In this document: piece after piece, positions 24,846 to 35,693 of the stretch | Position numbering within the stretch: the first letter of the stretch is position 1 | Layout: every line of letters starts with the position of its first letter | Assembly (NCBI GenBank): GCA_040222855.1 | Contig: JAVKCD010000019.1 | Coordinates: 1 to 64,000 of the forward strand | Source of the DNA: Phycisphaeraceae bacterium | Lineage (GTDB): Bacteria; Planctomycetota; Phycisphaerae; Phycisphaerales; Phycisphaeraceae | Direction: 5' to 3' | Length of the DNA: 64,000 nucleotides | Position numbers and translations under genes: made by a program | Notes under the pieces: generated by a model | Told to the model about the DNA's origin: nothing | Seen by the model: only the letters and a program-made list of their open reading frames with translations | The model's database searches: none

Positions 24846-25582
24846 TCAGAGTGTATCGGGTCGCTGGCTCCCCCATGCAGCCCATACGGTGTTCACATGA
24901 AGTACCTCGACCTGCTCGAAGCCGGCCGTGCGGAGTCGGTCGATCTGCCAGACCAAGGGTCTGGGGTGTCCTCGGCTTCGATGTAGTCGAAGGCCTTGAC
25001 TCTGAAGTCCGGGCCAACGACGGCGTCGAGATAGTCGGCGTAGCGACCTCTCATCAGCTCATGGACGGCGGGTAGCTGATGGTGGATCAGGTCCACGATC
25101 CAGAGCCATCCGCCCGGCCTGAGGGCCGCGTGGAGTCTGGCGAAGACGGCGTCCCACTCTTGGTCATCACGGAGGTGATGGAAGACGGCGGCCGCCATGA
25201 TGGCGTCGAACGAACCGTCCTCTGGCTCGTAGTCGCGAACATCGGTCTGGATCGTGGTCACGGCACCCGGGGTCTCAGCCTCGACGCGTTGCCGGGCGCG
25301 ATCAAGCATCGGCTGGCTCAGGTCGAGAAGTGTGCAGGTGGGTTCAGGTGACTGACCGGTCCGCTGGGCCAAGCTTCGGAGCAGGCTGATGGTGTAGTTG
25401 CCTGCACCGCAGCCGATATCCAAGACGCGGCTGATTGGGTCGCCTGTTGCGACGGCAGCGCTCGATATGAGGTTCATGCAAAGGGTCGAGTCGATCGCGG
25501 CGGCCTGGCCGGTCTCCAGGTTTGAGAATCGATCGACATCGGCATCGAAGCGGGCGCGAATTTCGTCGACGGAGGACTTCAT
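24846..25582 (-). CDS. Class I SAM-dependent methyltransferase, frameshifted near its 3' end
   Basis: The uninterrupted frame (25582 to 24893) encodes 229 residues. SAM-binding motif I is VLDIGCGAGNYTISLLRSL, motif II FDAIMAAAVFHHLRDD, followed by LRPGGWLWIVDLIHH. After the codons for EAEDTP, at about 24958-24967, the family-like ending is found in the next frame: it resumes RPLVWQIDRLRTAGFEQVEV and runs to a TGA at 24846-24848. One base appears to be missing in an ACCCCAGACCC context. Either a sequencing error or a recent mutation that replaces the last about 40 residues. Its ATG overlaps the stop of the GNAT gene (ATGA), so it is the third gene of the leuA operon. Substrate unknown. Confidence 0.8.
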
Positions 25583-26166
25583 GCTGCACCTCGCTGAGGC
25601 TTCTCATCCTCGGGTCCAACCCAGCGGCTCATGAGGATTTCATCGATGTACCGGCCGTCATGGCGGCGTATTGCCCGGCGTTTGCGGCCATCTACCTCGA
25701 ACCCAACACTCCGATATAGCCGCTGAGCCGGTTCGTTATCCGCAAACACCTCCAGCTCGAAGACCGTCAGGTCCGGATGACGATCCGCCCAGTCGATCAG
25801 GGTCTGCATCAAGTGACGACCAAGCCCAACCTCACGCCAGGGCTTGCGTATCGCAATCCCAAGCCCGGTCGCGTGCCGTCGCCGCTTGAACCTGTTGCCC
25901 TGCAAACCACAGCACGACACGATCTCACCATGCGCCTCCGCCACCAGACACACCCCATAGGGATCATCCAGATGCGACTGCACCCAGCCGCGCTCGGCCT
26001 CCAGACTGAACAACTCGTCCTCAGGTGATACCAGCAGATACTCCGACTCTGTCCGAACACCATCCACGTACGACAGCAATCGCTCTGCGTCATCGGGTAC
26101 CGCTGAACGTACTGCTACTTCACGCCCGTCTCTGAGCTTCACCGTGCCCGGTCGATCAAATCTCAT
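25579..26166 (-). CDS. GNAT-family N-acetyltransferase
   Basis: 195 residues with a single GNAT fold. The acetyl-CoA-binding motif A is seen as GLGIAIRKPWREVGLGRHLM (Q/RxxGxG/A), followed by LTVFELEVFADNEPAQRLYR and SVGFEVDGRKRRAIR. Acceptor not predictable. It overlaps leuA (ATGA at 26163-26166) and the methyltransferase (ATGA at 25579-25582), giving a translationally coupled three-gene operon. In contrast with leuA its coding strand is G-rich locally, a small composition difference. Confidence 0.85.
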   Translation of the reverse strand: MRFDRPGTVKLRDGREVAVRSAVPDDAERLLSYVDGVRTESEYLLVSPEDELFSLEAERGWVQSHLDDPYGVCLVAEAHGEIVSCCGLQGNRFKRRRHATGLGIAIRKPWREVGLGRHLMQTLIDWADRHPDLTVFELEVFADNEPAQRLYRSVGFEVDGRKRRAIRRHDGRYIDEILMSRWVGPEDEKPQRGAA

Positions 26167-27779
26167 GGCGATTCCGCCTCGACTTCGGACTTGATTTCAC
26201 GATCCGGGGAGCTTGTTCGGATGCGATTAATCGCGGCGAGGTAGGCGAGGGCTGCGGCCTCGATGGTGTCGGTGGACAGGCCGCGGCCACGGGCCTTGTG
26301 GCCGTGGTGATCGACGCGCACCTGAACCTCACCCTGGGCGTCTTTGCCGTGGGTGATGGAGCGTGTTGCGAAGTCTTCGAGGGTGACTTTGACGCCTGTG
26401 ATGGCCTGGATGGCGGAGTAGATGGCGTCGACCGGGCCGTCGCCGACGGCGGCTTCGGTTTTCTCTTCGCCGGCGGAGTCGGCGAGGGTGACGGTCGCGG
26501 TGGGCATCGCGCCAGTCCCGGCGACGACCTGGAAGCGGCTGAGCTCCCAGAGCGAGCGGCCGACCTCCATCATCTGATCGAGAATCGCCTCGATGTCCTC
26601 GTCGTAGATATCTTTTTTCTTGTCGGCGAGTTCCTTGAAGCGGTCGTAGACCTTCTGCAGCTGTGCCTCGTCGATCGTGTAGCCGAGCTGGACGAGACGG
26701 TCGGCCAGGGCGTGTCGGCCTGAGTGTTTACCGAGGACGAGTTTGCTTTCGGGCACGCCGATGTCGCGTGGGTCCATGATCTCATAGGTCTCGCGGTGTT
26801 TGAGCACGCCATCCTGATGGATGCCGGATTCGTGCGCGAAGGCGTTGTCGCCGATGACGGCTTTGTTGCGCTGAACCGTCAGGCCGGTGAGGGTCGAGAC
26901 CATGCGGCTGGTGGGATAGATGCGTTTGGCGTTGATTCTCGTGGCGTAGCGACCAAAGACATCGGAGCGGGTGCGCAGGGCCATGACGATTTCTTCGAGC
27001 GCAGCGTTGCCGGCGCGTTCGCCGATGCCGTTGATGGTGCACTCGACCTGGCGGGCCCCGCCTTGGATCGCGGCGAGGGAGTTGGCAACGGCGAGACCGA
27101 GGTCATTGTGGCAGTGGCAGGAGAGGTAGACATTCTGGGCGTCGATCTGCGGGAGTTGGCGTCGCAGTTCGCTGAAGATCGCGCCGTACTCCTCGGGGAC
27201 GGCATAGCCGACGGTGTCGGGGATGTTGATGGTGGTTGCGCCGGCCTCGATGACGGCGGCGGTGATGTCGGCGAGGTAGTTGAGTTCGGTGCGGCTGCCA
27301 TCCTCGGGGGAGAACTCGACATCGGCGACGAACTCGCGGGCCCGACGGACCGAGTCAACAGAGAGTTTCACGATCTCGTCGAAGGCTTTGCGGAGTTTGT
27401 GTTCGCGGTGGATCTTAGAGGTCGCGCAGAAGACGTGGATGCGCGGTTTGTGGGCGTCCTGGAGGGCTTCTCCGGCGCGATCGATGTCTCTGGGTACGCA
27501 GCGCGAGAGCCCGCAGACGATTGAATCGGAGACCTCCTGGCCGATTGCGCGGACCGCCTCGAAGTCGCCCTGGCTGGTGATCGGGAATCCGGCTTCGATG
27601 ACATCGACGCCCAGGCGTTCGAGCTGGCGAGCGATCTCGAGTTTTTCGTGGTGGTTGAGGCTGGCTCCGGGCGATTGCTCGCCGTCGCGGAGGGTGGTGT
27701 CGAAGACACGGATCGCCATCGTGTCCGCGCCCTGCGGCTGGCTGTTCGATTCGTCCTGATCCGATTCTCTGCTGGCCAT
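26163..27779 (-). CDS. leuA: 2-isopropylmalate synthase
   Basis: 538 residues. Condenses acetyl-CoA with 2-ketoisovalerate, the first step of leucine biosynthesis. Signatures: [20 protein letters not shown] (catalytic Arg/Asp), [20 protein letters not shown] (metal-binding His pair) and [20 protein letters not shown]. Residues about 400-520 form the LeuA allosteric domain that binds leucine. AGGAG precedes the ATG at 27779 by 7 bp and supports the 20-residue N-terminal extension. A leader peptide and an intrinsic terminator lie between its promoter and the gene, so expression is probably attenuated by leucine availability. Confidence 0.95.
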   Translation of the reverse strand: MASRESDQDESNSQPQGADTMAIRVFDTTLRDGEQSPGASLNHHEKLEIARQLERLGVDVIEAGFPITSQGDFEAVRAIGQEVSDSIVCGLSRCVPRDIDRAGEALQDAHKPRIHVFCATSKIHREHKLRKAFDEIVKLSVDSVRRAREFVADVEFSPEDGSRTELNYLADITAAVIEAGATTINIPDTVGYAVPEEYGAIFSELRRQLPQIDAQNVYLSCHCHNDLGLAVANSLAAIQGGARQVECTINGIGERAGNAALEEIVMALRTRSDVFGRYATRINAKRIYPTSRMVSTLTGLTVQRNKAVIGDNAFAHESGIHQDGVLKHRETYEIMDPRDIGVPESKLVLGKHSGRHALADRLVQLGYTIDEAQLQKVYDRFKELADKKKDIYDEDIEAILDQMMEVGRSLWELSRFQVVAGTGAMPTATVTLADSAGEEKTEAAVGDGPVDAIYSAIQAITGVKVTLEDFATRSITHGKDAQGEVQVRVDHHGHKARGRGLSTDTIEAAALAYLAAINRIRTSSPDREIKSEVEAESP

Positions 27780-27834
27780 GATGTGGCTCCTGTTGGGTCG
27801 TCTGACCTCGATATCGGTGATCTGTGTACCTAAT

Positions 27835-27865
27835 AAAAAACCCCTGCCCGAGTGCCGGGCAGGGG
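27835..27865 (-). terminator. Attenuator-type terminator in the leuA leader
   Basis: On the minus strand CCCCTGCCCG, loop, CGGGCAGGGG forms a perfect 10-bp stem followed by six T. It sits 56 bp upstream of leuA, after the leader peptide, so it would stop transcription before the gene unless an alternative fold forms. Confidence 0.85.
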
Positions 27866-27897
27866 TGGTGTTTCGTCCTGAGTTGGACCAACGCGCC

Positions 27898-27975
27898 CTA
27901 TCCGGCCACCTGACTGCTGGTAAGCAGCGTCATTGGGTTACCGAGAATAAGATTCGGGGTGGCGGACGCGTTCAT
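27898..27975 (-). CDS. leuA leader peptide
   Basis: 25 codons, ATG to TAG. It contains two clusters of hydrophobic branched-chain codons: Leu-Ile-Leu at residues 9-11 and Leu-Leu at 17-18. It ends 32 bp before the terminator stem. Overlapping inverted repeats in and after it (GGTAA/TTACC, CTGCT/AGCAG, GGTGG/CCACC) could form alternative structures depending on ribosome position. The predicted transcription start is only a few bases before its ATG, so it may be translated from a nearly leaderless transcript. The arrangement is that of classical amino-acid operon attenuation. Confidence 0.7.
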   Translation of the reverse strand: MNASATPNLILGNPMTLLTSSQVAG

Positions 27976-27984
27976 CTCGACGTA

Positions 27985-28012
27985 AGACTACCCTCCCGAC
28001 AAGCCTTGTCAA
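27985..28012 (-). promoter_or_regulatory. Candidate leuA promoter
   Basis: TTGACA (-35, 28007-28012) and TAGTCT (-10, 27985-27990) with a 16-bp spacer on the minus strand, immediately upstream of the leader peptide. Confidence 0.6.
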
Positions 28013-28045
28013 CGTTATTCTCCGCAGAATGCCGACGGAGTGCTC

Positions 28046-29095
28046 ATGACCCAGCCCCCCTCACCCGACTTGCCTCCTCTGCCAGACGATGGCCCGATCC
28101 TCGTGACCGGGGTGGCGGGGTTCATTGGCTCTCATGTGGTTGATGGACTGCTGGGGCTCGGGCACCGGGTGGTGGGGATTGATAACTTCAACAGTTTCTA
28201 CGCCCCTGAGATCAAGCACAGCAATCTGAAGCGCGCCAAGACCCACGCGTCCTTCTCGCTGATCGAGATGGACATCCGGGATCGGCAGGCTGTCCTTGGG
28301 GCGTTCGAGCAGCATCAGCCCTCGACGGTGATCCACCTTGCGGCCATGGCGGGTGTTCGACCGTCGATCGAGTCGCCCTCGCTGTATACGGCTGTCAACC
28401 TCGATGGCACGGTGAATCTTCTCGATGCATCTCTGGTGCTAGCAGCCCGGCCCCGTTTCGTGTTTGCCTCATCGTCATCTGTTTACGGCAACAACGAGAA
28501 GGTTCCGTTTGCCGAGTCGGATGCGGTGGATCGTCCGATCAGCCCGTACGCCGCGACCAAGCGGGCGGGCGAGTTGATTGCTCACACGTACGCCCATCTC
28601 CACCGACTTCCGGTGGTTGGTCTTCGTTTTTTTACGGTTTACGGGCCACGCCAGCGGCCGGACCTGGCTATCGCCAAGTTCCTGCGACTCGTCCACGATG
28701 AGCAGCGCATCCCGGTTTTTGGAGACGGCACGACCTCGCGTGACTACACCTTTATCGATGACATCGTTGCGGGTGTGATCGCCGCGACACGGTACTGCGG
28801 GTCTTCTGAACATATGGATCAGGCAGCGGTCGGGACGCCGGATGTGGCCCCGGGCTTTGATCTGTTTAATCTGGGCGGGTCCGACCCGGTGACGCTGACG
28901 CAGATGATCGACGCCATCGGACAAGCCGTGGGCAAGCAGCCGATCATTGATCGACAACTGATGCAGCCGGGTGATGTTGAGCGGACGTTCGCGGATGTGA
29001 GTAAGTCGAAGGCGAAGCTGGGCTACGAGCCGACGACGTCGTTAGTGGAGGGGGTGAGGAGGCAGTGGGGGTGGATGCGCACCGACAGCTCCTGA
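28046..29095 (+). CDS. NAD-dependent nucleotide-sugar epimerase/dehydratase
   Basis: 349 residues of the extended short-chain dehydrogenase family. VTGVAGFIGSHVVDGLLGLG is the Rossmann NAD-binding loop, ASSSSVYG supplies the catalytic Ser, and YAATKRAGE is the YxxxK pair. LRFFTVYGPRQRPDLAIAKF and GDGTTSRDYTFIDDIVAG resemble UDP-glucuronate 4-epimerases (GAE/WbpP type). Probably interconverts UDP-hexuronic acids or similar sugars for envelope polysaccharides. GGAG 5 bp upstream supports the ATG at 28046 over an upstream GTG at 28040. The adjacent glycosyltransferase is convergent. Confidence 0.9.
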   Translation: MTQPPSPDLPPLPDDGPILVTGVAGFIGSHVVDGLLGLGHRVVGIDNFNSFYAPEIKHSNLKRAKTHASFSLIEMDIRDRQAVLGAFEQHQPSTVIHLAAMAGVRPSIESPSLYTAVNLDGTVNLLDASLVLAARPRFVFASSSSVYGNNEKVPFAESDAVDRPISPYAATKRAGELIAHTYAHLHRLPVVGLRFFTVYGPRQRPDLAIAKFLRLVHDEQRIPVFGDGTTSRDYTFIDDIVAGVIAATRYCGSSEHMDQAAVGTPDVAPGFDLFNLGGSDPVTLTQMIDAIGQAVGKQPIIDRQLMQPGDVERTFADVSKSKAKLGYEPTTSLVEGVRRQWGWMRTDSS

Positions 29096-29096
29096 A

Positions 29097-30113
29097 TCAC
29101 AGGATGCTCAATGATCGGAGATAGTTTTCGTACCAGCGCCAGGTTGCATTCTCGCTGCAGTGCTCTGAAGCAAAGAGTTTCCCGGCGTTTCCAAGTTGAT
29201 CAGTGTGGTCGGGGTTGTTCCACAGGTCTACCACCGCTTCGGCCATCGCCGTCGGCGAACCGGGATCGACCAGTAGCCCACGCTGGTTGTGTTCGATGTA
29301 CTCGTTGATCCCGGGGGCCTCTGTGATGACGACGGCACGTCGAAGGTGCATCGCCATGACCAGCGTCACATGCCCGCATGAGATGACGCCTGCGAGGAGG
29401 GGGAGCACCATGAATCGGGAACCGGCCACGAGGGCGTGGACCTCATCGAGGGGGATGTTGGCTCGGACGGAGACGTTGTTCGGCACGTCGATGCCGTTGA
29501 GGTTCTCCGGGCGCACGACCCAGACGAAGTCGATGTCCGTGCAGAGGCGGCAGACATTGGCCAGAAGTGGGTAGTCACGTGCGTTCCCGCCTACGGCGAC
29601 GACGTAGGGGCGCTCGGGGATTTGCCAGGAACCATCGACAACTTCGGGGGATTGAACGCCCCAGCGGATGGGATGGAAGCGCTCAACTGGTAAGGCAAGC
29701 AGGTCGCTATAGAGACCTGCTTCGTAGCGGGTAAAAACAACCAGGTCCTCCACGTGCCGAAGAGCGTGGCGGAGGAGCTTGAGCTTTGGTCCCGATGGCA
29801 CGTACGGGAAGTTGAAGGCATGAGCGAGGTGGCGGACTCGTTGGCGGCCCTGAAACAACTCGCAGCGGTAGGTCAGGTGGGGGTCGTGCGAGAGGAGGAG
29901 TGCGGCTTGCTCGGATCGCGCGGTTCGGGTGGCGCGGCGGCAGGCCAGCCAGCCCGCGAGATCGGGCCTGCGGATGCGTGCGGCCAGCCCGGTAACGCCC
30001 AAGGGACCGAACTCGATCTGGCGGACACGATCACTGAGGCGGTCGGCGAAATACCCCCCCTGCCCGTCCTGGGCGTAGCGCGAGCAGTTCACGATCAGGG
30101 GAGCATCACCCAC
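29097..30113 (-). CDS. GT-B glycosyltransferase
   Basis: About 338 residues from a GTG at 30113. The open frame continues further upstream only as antisense of icd and is not counted. The second Rossmann domain holds VAVGGNARDYPLLANV, FVWVVRPENL, ADVSVRANIPLDEVHALVAG-like text (SVRANIPLDEVHALVAGS) and ITEAPGINEYIEHNQRGLLV, followed by DPGSPTAMAEAVVDLWNNP, typical of family 4/group 1 transferases. The N-terminal half is divergent. Acceptor and donor unknown; the neighbouring epimerase suggests polysaccharide or glycoprotein synthesis. Confidence 0.78.
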   Translation of the reverse strand: MGDAPLIVNCSRYAQDGQGGYFADRLSDRVRQIEFGPLGVTGLAARIRRPDLAGWLACRRATRTARSEQAALLLSHDPHLTYRCELFQGRQRVRHLAHAFNFPYVPSGPKLKLLRHALRHVEDLVVFTRYEAGLYSDLLALPVERFHPIRWGVQSPEVVDGSWQIPERPYVVAVGGNARDYPLLANVCRLCTDIDFVWVVRPENLNGIDVPNNVSVRANIPLDEVHALVAGSRFMVLPLLAGVISCGHVTLVMAMHLRRAVVITEAPGINEYIEHNQRGLLVDPGSPTAMAEAVVDLWNNPDHTDQLGNAGKLFASEHCSENATWRWYENYLRSLSIL

Positions 30114-30221
30114 GGCCCCAACATAGCTTCTCTCGGGACTGCAAGACCGATCCGCCCACCGTGTTAAACTCCCCGACTCAGTGTTCCGTGACCGCTTTGA
30201 ACCGCTTCGGAGAAGACCACC

Positions 30222-31466
<1,245 letters not shown>

Positions 31467-31536
31467 GGAGCAAGTGCCTGTCCGTGCAGAACTGTTTTTT
31501 TCTTAATGTGACGTCGATGAGCGACTGAAACAAAAA

Positions 31537-31561
31537 CCCCGGCCACTTGGTGCAGCCGGGG
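31537..31561. terminator. Bidirectional terminator between icd and a PEP-CTERM gene
   Basis: CCCCGGC and GCCGGGG flank an 11-base loop. On the minus strand it is followed by TTTTTGTTT, so it best serves the PEP-CTERM gene at 31621; it may also end icd transcripts. Confidence 0.65.
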
Positions 31562-31620
31562 CTTTGATCCTCTCCCTCCGGGTCCCTTCTCCGGAGGGCC
31601 GGCGGTTGGTTCAAGCTGGG

Positions 31621-32733
31621 TCAGCGTCGGCGTAGGGTTCCGGCCAGTGCGAGGGTGAGCAGGACCGCGGAGGCGGGTTCGGGGGTGGCGACGGCTTCGA
31701 GGGCGTTGATGTTTTCGCTGAAGATGGGGAGGCCGAGGCCGTTGGGGCCGAAGGTTCCGACGATGTCGAAGGCGGTGTCCCAGAGGTGCCCGCCGTGGTC
31801 GAGGAAGCGGGTAGTTGAGCCGGGTCCGTCGTAGACGAAGATCTCGCCGCCATCGAAGTTCGGGAGGAGCGGGCTGAAGACCGAGAGGTCCAGTGGGGCG
31901 ATGCTGAACATGACCTGTTCGGCAAAAACCATCGTGGCGTCGACATCCATCAGCTCCACGAGTTGGCCAAAGACCGGGCCGAGGCCGTTGAACCCGTATT
32001 GGCGGTCCATGGCCATCGCCAGGTCGGCGGTGAGGGTGTGCGGGAGTGAGGTGTTCGCGCCCGAGTCGTACTGCCAGATGGCGACCTTGGCGCTAACTGA
32101 TGGCGCGATCTCGACGAAGGGATCGCCATAGATCGAGTAGCGTTTGGCGTCGTCTGTTGGTGACGCGTTGGAACCCCAGACTTCGAGGGCGTCGAGGTCT
32201 GTCACGCCGTTGCGGTCGATGATTGAGGGGTCGGCCCAGATGGTGGTTGCGGGGGCTCCTCCACCTGCGGTGGCGGGTTCGACGTAGATGTTGCCATCGC
32301 CGAGGGGCCCGCCAACACCCAGATCGCCGACCGAGAAGAGCAGAGCGACCTGGTCGTTGGTCACTGGTTGGTAGAGCGCATCACCCGATGCGGCGAGGGC
32401 ATCGACATTGGCTTCGAGGGGGGCTCCCGGGAGCAGGCGCGAGCCTGAGTAGTCCCAGCTGTCGGCAGTCCCGCCAGGGAAGATGCCGTCCCAAGCGAGG
32501 ACCTGATCGAGATCGAAGAAGCCGAGGTCGTTCTTGTCGGAGTGGTCGCTGTACTCCTTGCCGGGTACGAGGTCAGGCGACGGGATGCCGAGGTTGACCG
32601 TCGGCGAGACTGTGATCGCCGACGGAGCCCAGCCTGCGGCTTGTGCCGAGTCGGCGACGCCGATCAGCGCTAGAGCGCTCGCGACGAGTGCCGAGGTCCT
32701 GAAGATCCGTGTGCTAACAGAGCCCTTCTCCAT
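31621..32733 (-). CDS. PEP-CTERM protein, paralogue of the 45.5 kb gene
   Basis: 370 residues from the ATG at 32733 (an in-frame ATG at 32745 is possible). Signal peptide ends DSAQAAGW. The mature N-terminus NLGIPSPDLVPGKEYSDHSD, then DLDQVLAWDGI, and the later LDALEVWGSN, IFVYDGPG and LDHGGHLWDTAF, all recur in the 45461 protein. The two define an exported beta-rich domain of unknown function. The tail is TPEPASAVLLTLALAGTLRR. No catalytic motif seen. Confidence 0.83.
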   Translation of the reverse strand: MEKGSVSTRIFRTSALVASALALIGVADSAQAAGWAPSAITVSPTVNLGIPSPDLVPGKEYSDHSDKNDLGFFDLDQVLAWDGIFPGGTADSWDYSGSRLLPGAPLEANVDALAASGDALYQPVTNDQVALLFSVGDLGVGGPLGDGNIYVEPATAGGGAPATTIWADPSIIDRNGVTDLDALEVWGSNASPTDDAKRYSIYGDPFVEIAPSVSAKVAIWQYDSGANTSLPHTLTADLAMAMDRQYGFNGLGPVFGQLVELMDVDATMVFAEQVMFSIAPLDLSVFSPLLPNFDGGEIFVYDGPGSTTRFLDHGGHLWDTAFDIVGTFGPNGLGLPIFSENINALEAVATPEPASAVLLTLALAGTLRRR

Positions 32734-33003
32734 GATGCGTCCCATCCTTTCTGATGGTCTCGATCCGGTCGGCGGGTCTCATCCCGTACAACTCCAATCA
32801 GCCCCGGGCGACACGCCCGACTCGCCAAGTGTTACGCGCCGATGACTTGAAGGCTGCGCAGAGTGGCCTGTTCGTCCGTAAACCCCTAGTGCTTCCACCA
32901 CAACCGTGAGCCGGAGTCGCGATTTTCGGTGACCAAGGGGGGTGATGGAGTCCGGTCGTTGAACCGGTTAAACTCTCTGGACACTCCATCAGGACCCTTC
33001 GTC

Positions 33004-35568
33004 ATGACTCTCAGACTCCTTCGTCAGTTCTCCGTCCTGCTGCTCATCGTCATCGCCCTGCCGAGCCTGGCTCTGGCGCAGGAGGTCACGCCGGTCTCCG
33101 TTGCTGATCATTACGAGCGCCAGCCCGGCGATTCTCAGCATCTGCTGGTGATCCACTACCACCGTGCCGACGGCGACTACGACGGCTGGAACCTCTGGGG
33201 GTGGGTGGAGGGTGAGGATGGCGGGCAGCTCGACTTCACGGGTGAGACCGGCTTCGGTCCGTATCTCGCGGTTCCGTTCGACGATGCCTCGAAGCGACTC
33301 GGCTTCCTCCTGCGGAAGAACAACTGGGAGGCTCGGGATGTAGCCCGTGACCGTTTCGTTACCCTCTCACCCGACACCTATGTCACGGAGGTCTGGCTCG
33401 TGTCAGGCGACAGCATGATCTATCCCGCTCCCGGCCGTGTTGACCTCTCCACCAAGCTCATCGCCGCATTTCTGGACGATGAGGACCGCGTGCGCATCGC
33501 GCTCTCCGGCCAACTCACGCCCCGGCAGCGCACCGCCATCCGTGTGCACACCACGGACGATGAGAATCCGACGACGTACTCGGTCTCCCGAGCCGCGCGA
33601 GCCAAGAGCGAGACCTCGGCCCGGATCATCTATGACCTGCACCTGACCCGCCGGGTCCAGCCTGAGCATGTCGGGCTGCTCAAGGTGAGCATCCCCGAGT
33701 TTGAGGACCGCACGGTTTACGCCCGCGACATCCTGAACGCCCCGGGGTACACCCCGCTCGATGCTGAACTCGGCTACCGCTACAGCAAGGCGTCCACGAC
33801 GTTCCGCGTCTGGTCCCCCGTTGCGACTTCTGCTGAAATCCTGATCTACAACGATCCCGCAGGTGACCAGCCCGACGAGACGCTGGCGATGAGCCTTGGC
33901 GACAAAGGTGTCTGGGAGCTGACAGTTCCCGGCGACCATCACGGCAGGGCGTATGTCTACCGGTTCGTCTCTTACGGCCAGACACGGATCGCCGCGGACA
34001 TCAACAGCTACGGAGCGACCTTCGACTCTCAGCGATCGGTCATCCTCGATCTCGATCGCACCGACCCCGAGGGTTGGGGGCGTGTGCCGACCCCGCCTCG
34101 TGCGCACCAGACCGATGAGATCATCTACGAGATTCATGTCCGCGATTACACCATCGCCGACCCAACAGTCCCCGAGAAGCTGCGCGGGACCTACCTCGGC
34201 CTGATCCACGAGAACCCTGCCTCTGAGGGCAAGCCCTCCACTGGTATCAACCACCTTCTCGACCTGGGCGTCACCGCGGTGCACCTGCTGCCGATCCAGG
34301 ACTTCTCCGCGGCGATCGGCGAATACAACTGGGGCTATTGGACCGCCCTGTTCAATGTGGCGGAGTCGAACTACGCCAGTGACCCTCGTGATCCGATGGC
34401 TGGGCCGACCGAACTCAAGCAGACGATCCAGGGTCTGCACCAGGCGGGCATCCGCGTGATTCTCGATGTCGTCTACAACCACACGTCATCGAGCTTCGAG
34501 TTCTCGCACTTCGACCAGACGGTCCCTAACTTCTACTTCCGCACGACAGACGATGGGCTGTTGATGAACGACGCGGGGGTGGGCAACTCGATCGCTGACG
34601 AACGCCCGATGGTGCGCAAGTACATCATCGATTCGCTTGTGTTCTGGACCAACGAGTACCGCATCGACGGGTATCGATTCGACCTGCTCGGCACGCACTA
34701 CCCGGAAACCGTCGAGGCTGTGTGCGATGTCTTGCTCCGGCTGCGACCCGACATCACGCTCTATGGCGAGCCCTGGACCGGTGGGGGCATCACCCACTTC
34801 CCCAAGGGCGCTCAGCGTGGTCTGGCGATGGCCGTCTTCAACGACCACTACCGCAACGCTGTGCGCGGCGACCTGGATGGCGACACCACCGGCTTCGCCA
34901 ACGGCCCTGGCGGGGATATCGAAGCGATCCGTGAAGGTGCGGCAGGAGCCATCGACGACTTCGCTGATGACCCTGCGGAGGTCATCAACTACGTCTCTGC
35001 CCACGACAATCGCACGCTCTGGGACAAGCTCGTCTATAGCCTCCCCAACGCTACCGATGACGAGAAGCGAGCGATGCAGAAGCTGGCCCTCGGCATGGTG
35101 CTCACCTCGCAGGGTGCTGCGTTCCTCCACGGCGGGTCCGACTTCGCCCGCACCAAAGGCGGTAACCATAACTCGTATAACGCTGGCGATGAGGTCAACA
35201 AGTTCGACTGGCCCCGCAAGCTCGATTACGCCGACGTATACGACTACACCCGCGGGCTCATCGCCATCCGCAAGGCTCACCCGGCTTTCCGGATTCCCGA
35301 CGCAGCGACCGTGCGCCAGCACATGCGCTTCCTGATGCTCGACAAGCTCGTGGCGTTCGAACTCGACGGCGACGCCCTCGGCGACTCCTGGTCCAGGATC
35401 CTGGTCGCTTACAACGGCGAGCCCGACGCCCACATCCTTCCCCTCCCCGAAGGCACTTGGTCTGTCGTCGTGAACGCCGAGGAGGCTTCGGCAGACAAGC
35501 CGCTGGGCGCGGCGACGGGCGAGCTGACGCTGCCGCCCTACTCGATGGTGGTGGTGTGGCAGGAGTGA
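33004..35568 (+). CDS. Exported type I pullulanase
   Basis: 854 residues. Signal peptide ends LALAQEV. Residues about 35-150 resemble the CBM41 pullulanase domain (LLVIHYHRADGDYDGWNLWG), then a CBM48-like domain (FRVWSPVATSAEILIYND) and a GH13 catalytic barrel. The type I motif is YNWGYW rather than the usual YNWGYDP. GYRFDLLGTH holds the nucleophile Asp, LYGEPWTGGG the acid/base Glu, and YVSAHDNRTLWDKL the third catalytic Asp. It debranches alpha-1,6 links of pullulan or starch. AGGA precedes the ATG at 33004; an upstream extension to 32929 is not needed. No transporter or regulator is linked. Confidence 0.92.
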   Translation: MTLRLLRQFSVLLLIVIALPSLALAQEVTPVSVADHYERQPGDSQHLLVIHYHRADGDYDGWNLWGWVEGEDGGQLDFTGETGFGPYLAVPFDDASKRLGFLLRKNNWEARDVARDRFVTLSPDTYVTEVWLVSGDSMIYPAPGRVDLSTKLIAAFLDDEDRVRIALSGQLTPRQRTAIRVHTTDDENPTTYSVSRAARAKSETSARIIYDLHLTRRVQPEHVGLLKVSIPEFEDRTVYARDILNAPGYTPLDAELGYRYSKASTTFRVWSPVATSAEILIYNDPAGDQPDETLAMSLGDKGVWELTVPGDHHGRAYVYRFVSYGQTRIAADINSYGATFDSQRSVILDLDRTDPEGWGRVPTPPRAHQTDEIIYEIHVRDYTIADPTVPEKLRGTYLGLIHENPASEGKPSTGINHLLDLGVTAVHLLPIQDFSAAIGEYNWGYWTALFNVAESNYASDPRDPMAGPTELKQTIQGLHQAGIRVILDVVYNHTSSSFEFSHFDQTVPNFYFRTTDDGLLMNDAGVGNSIADERPMVRKYIIDSLVFWTNEYRIDGYRFDLLGTHYPETVEAVCDVLLRLRPDITLYGEPWTGGGITHFPKGAQRGLAMAVFNDHYRNAVRGDLDGDTTGFANGPGGDIEAIREGAAGAIDDFADDPAEVINYVSAHDNRTLWDKLVYSLPNATDDEKRAMQKLALGMVLTSQGAAFLHGGSDFARTKGGNHNSYNAGDEVNKFDWPRKLDYADVYDYTRGLIAIRKAHPAFRIPDAATVRQHMRFLMLDKLVAFELDGDALGDSWSRILVAYNGEPDAHILPLPEGTWSVVVNAEEASADKPLGAATGELTLPPYSMVVVWQE

Positions 35569-35693
35569 TCGCGGTTCGTACTGAGTTTCTTCGTAGATCA
35601 ATCACATAAACAACGCATTCCCACCCGTAGCGGCGACAACGCGTCCTGCTGTGGATAGGGTCTGGCTTCTGAACACCTGTACGGAGCCTCACC

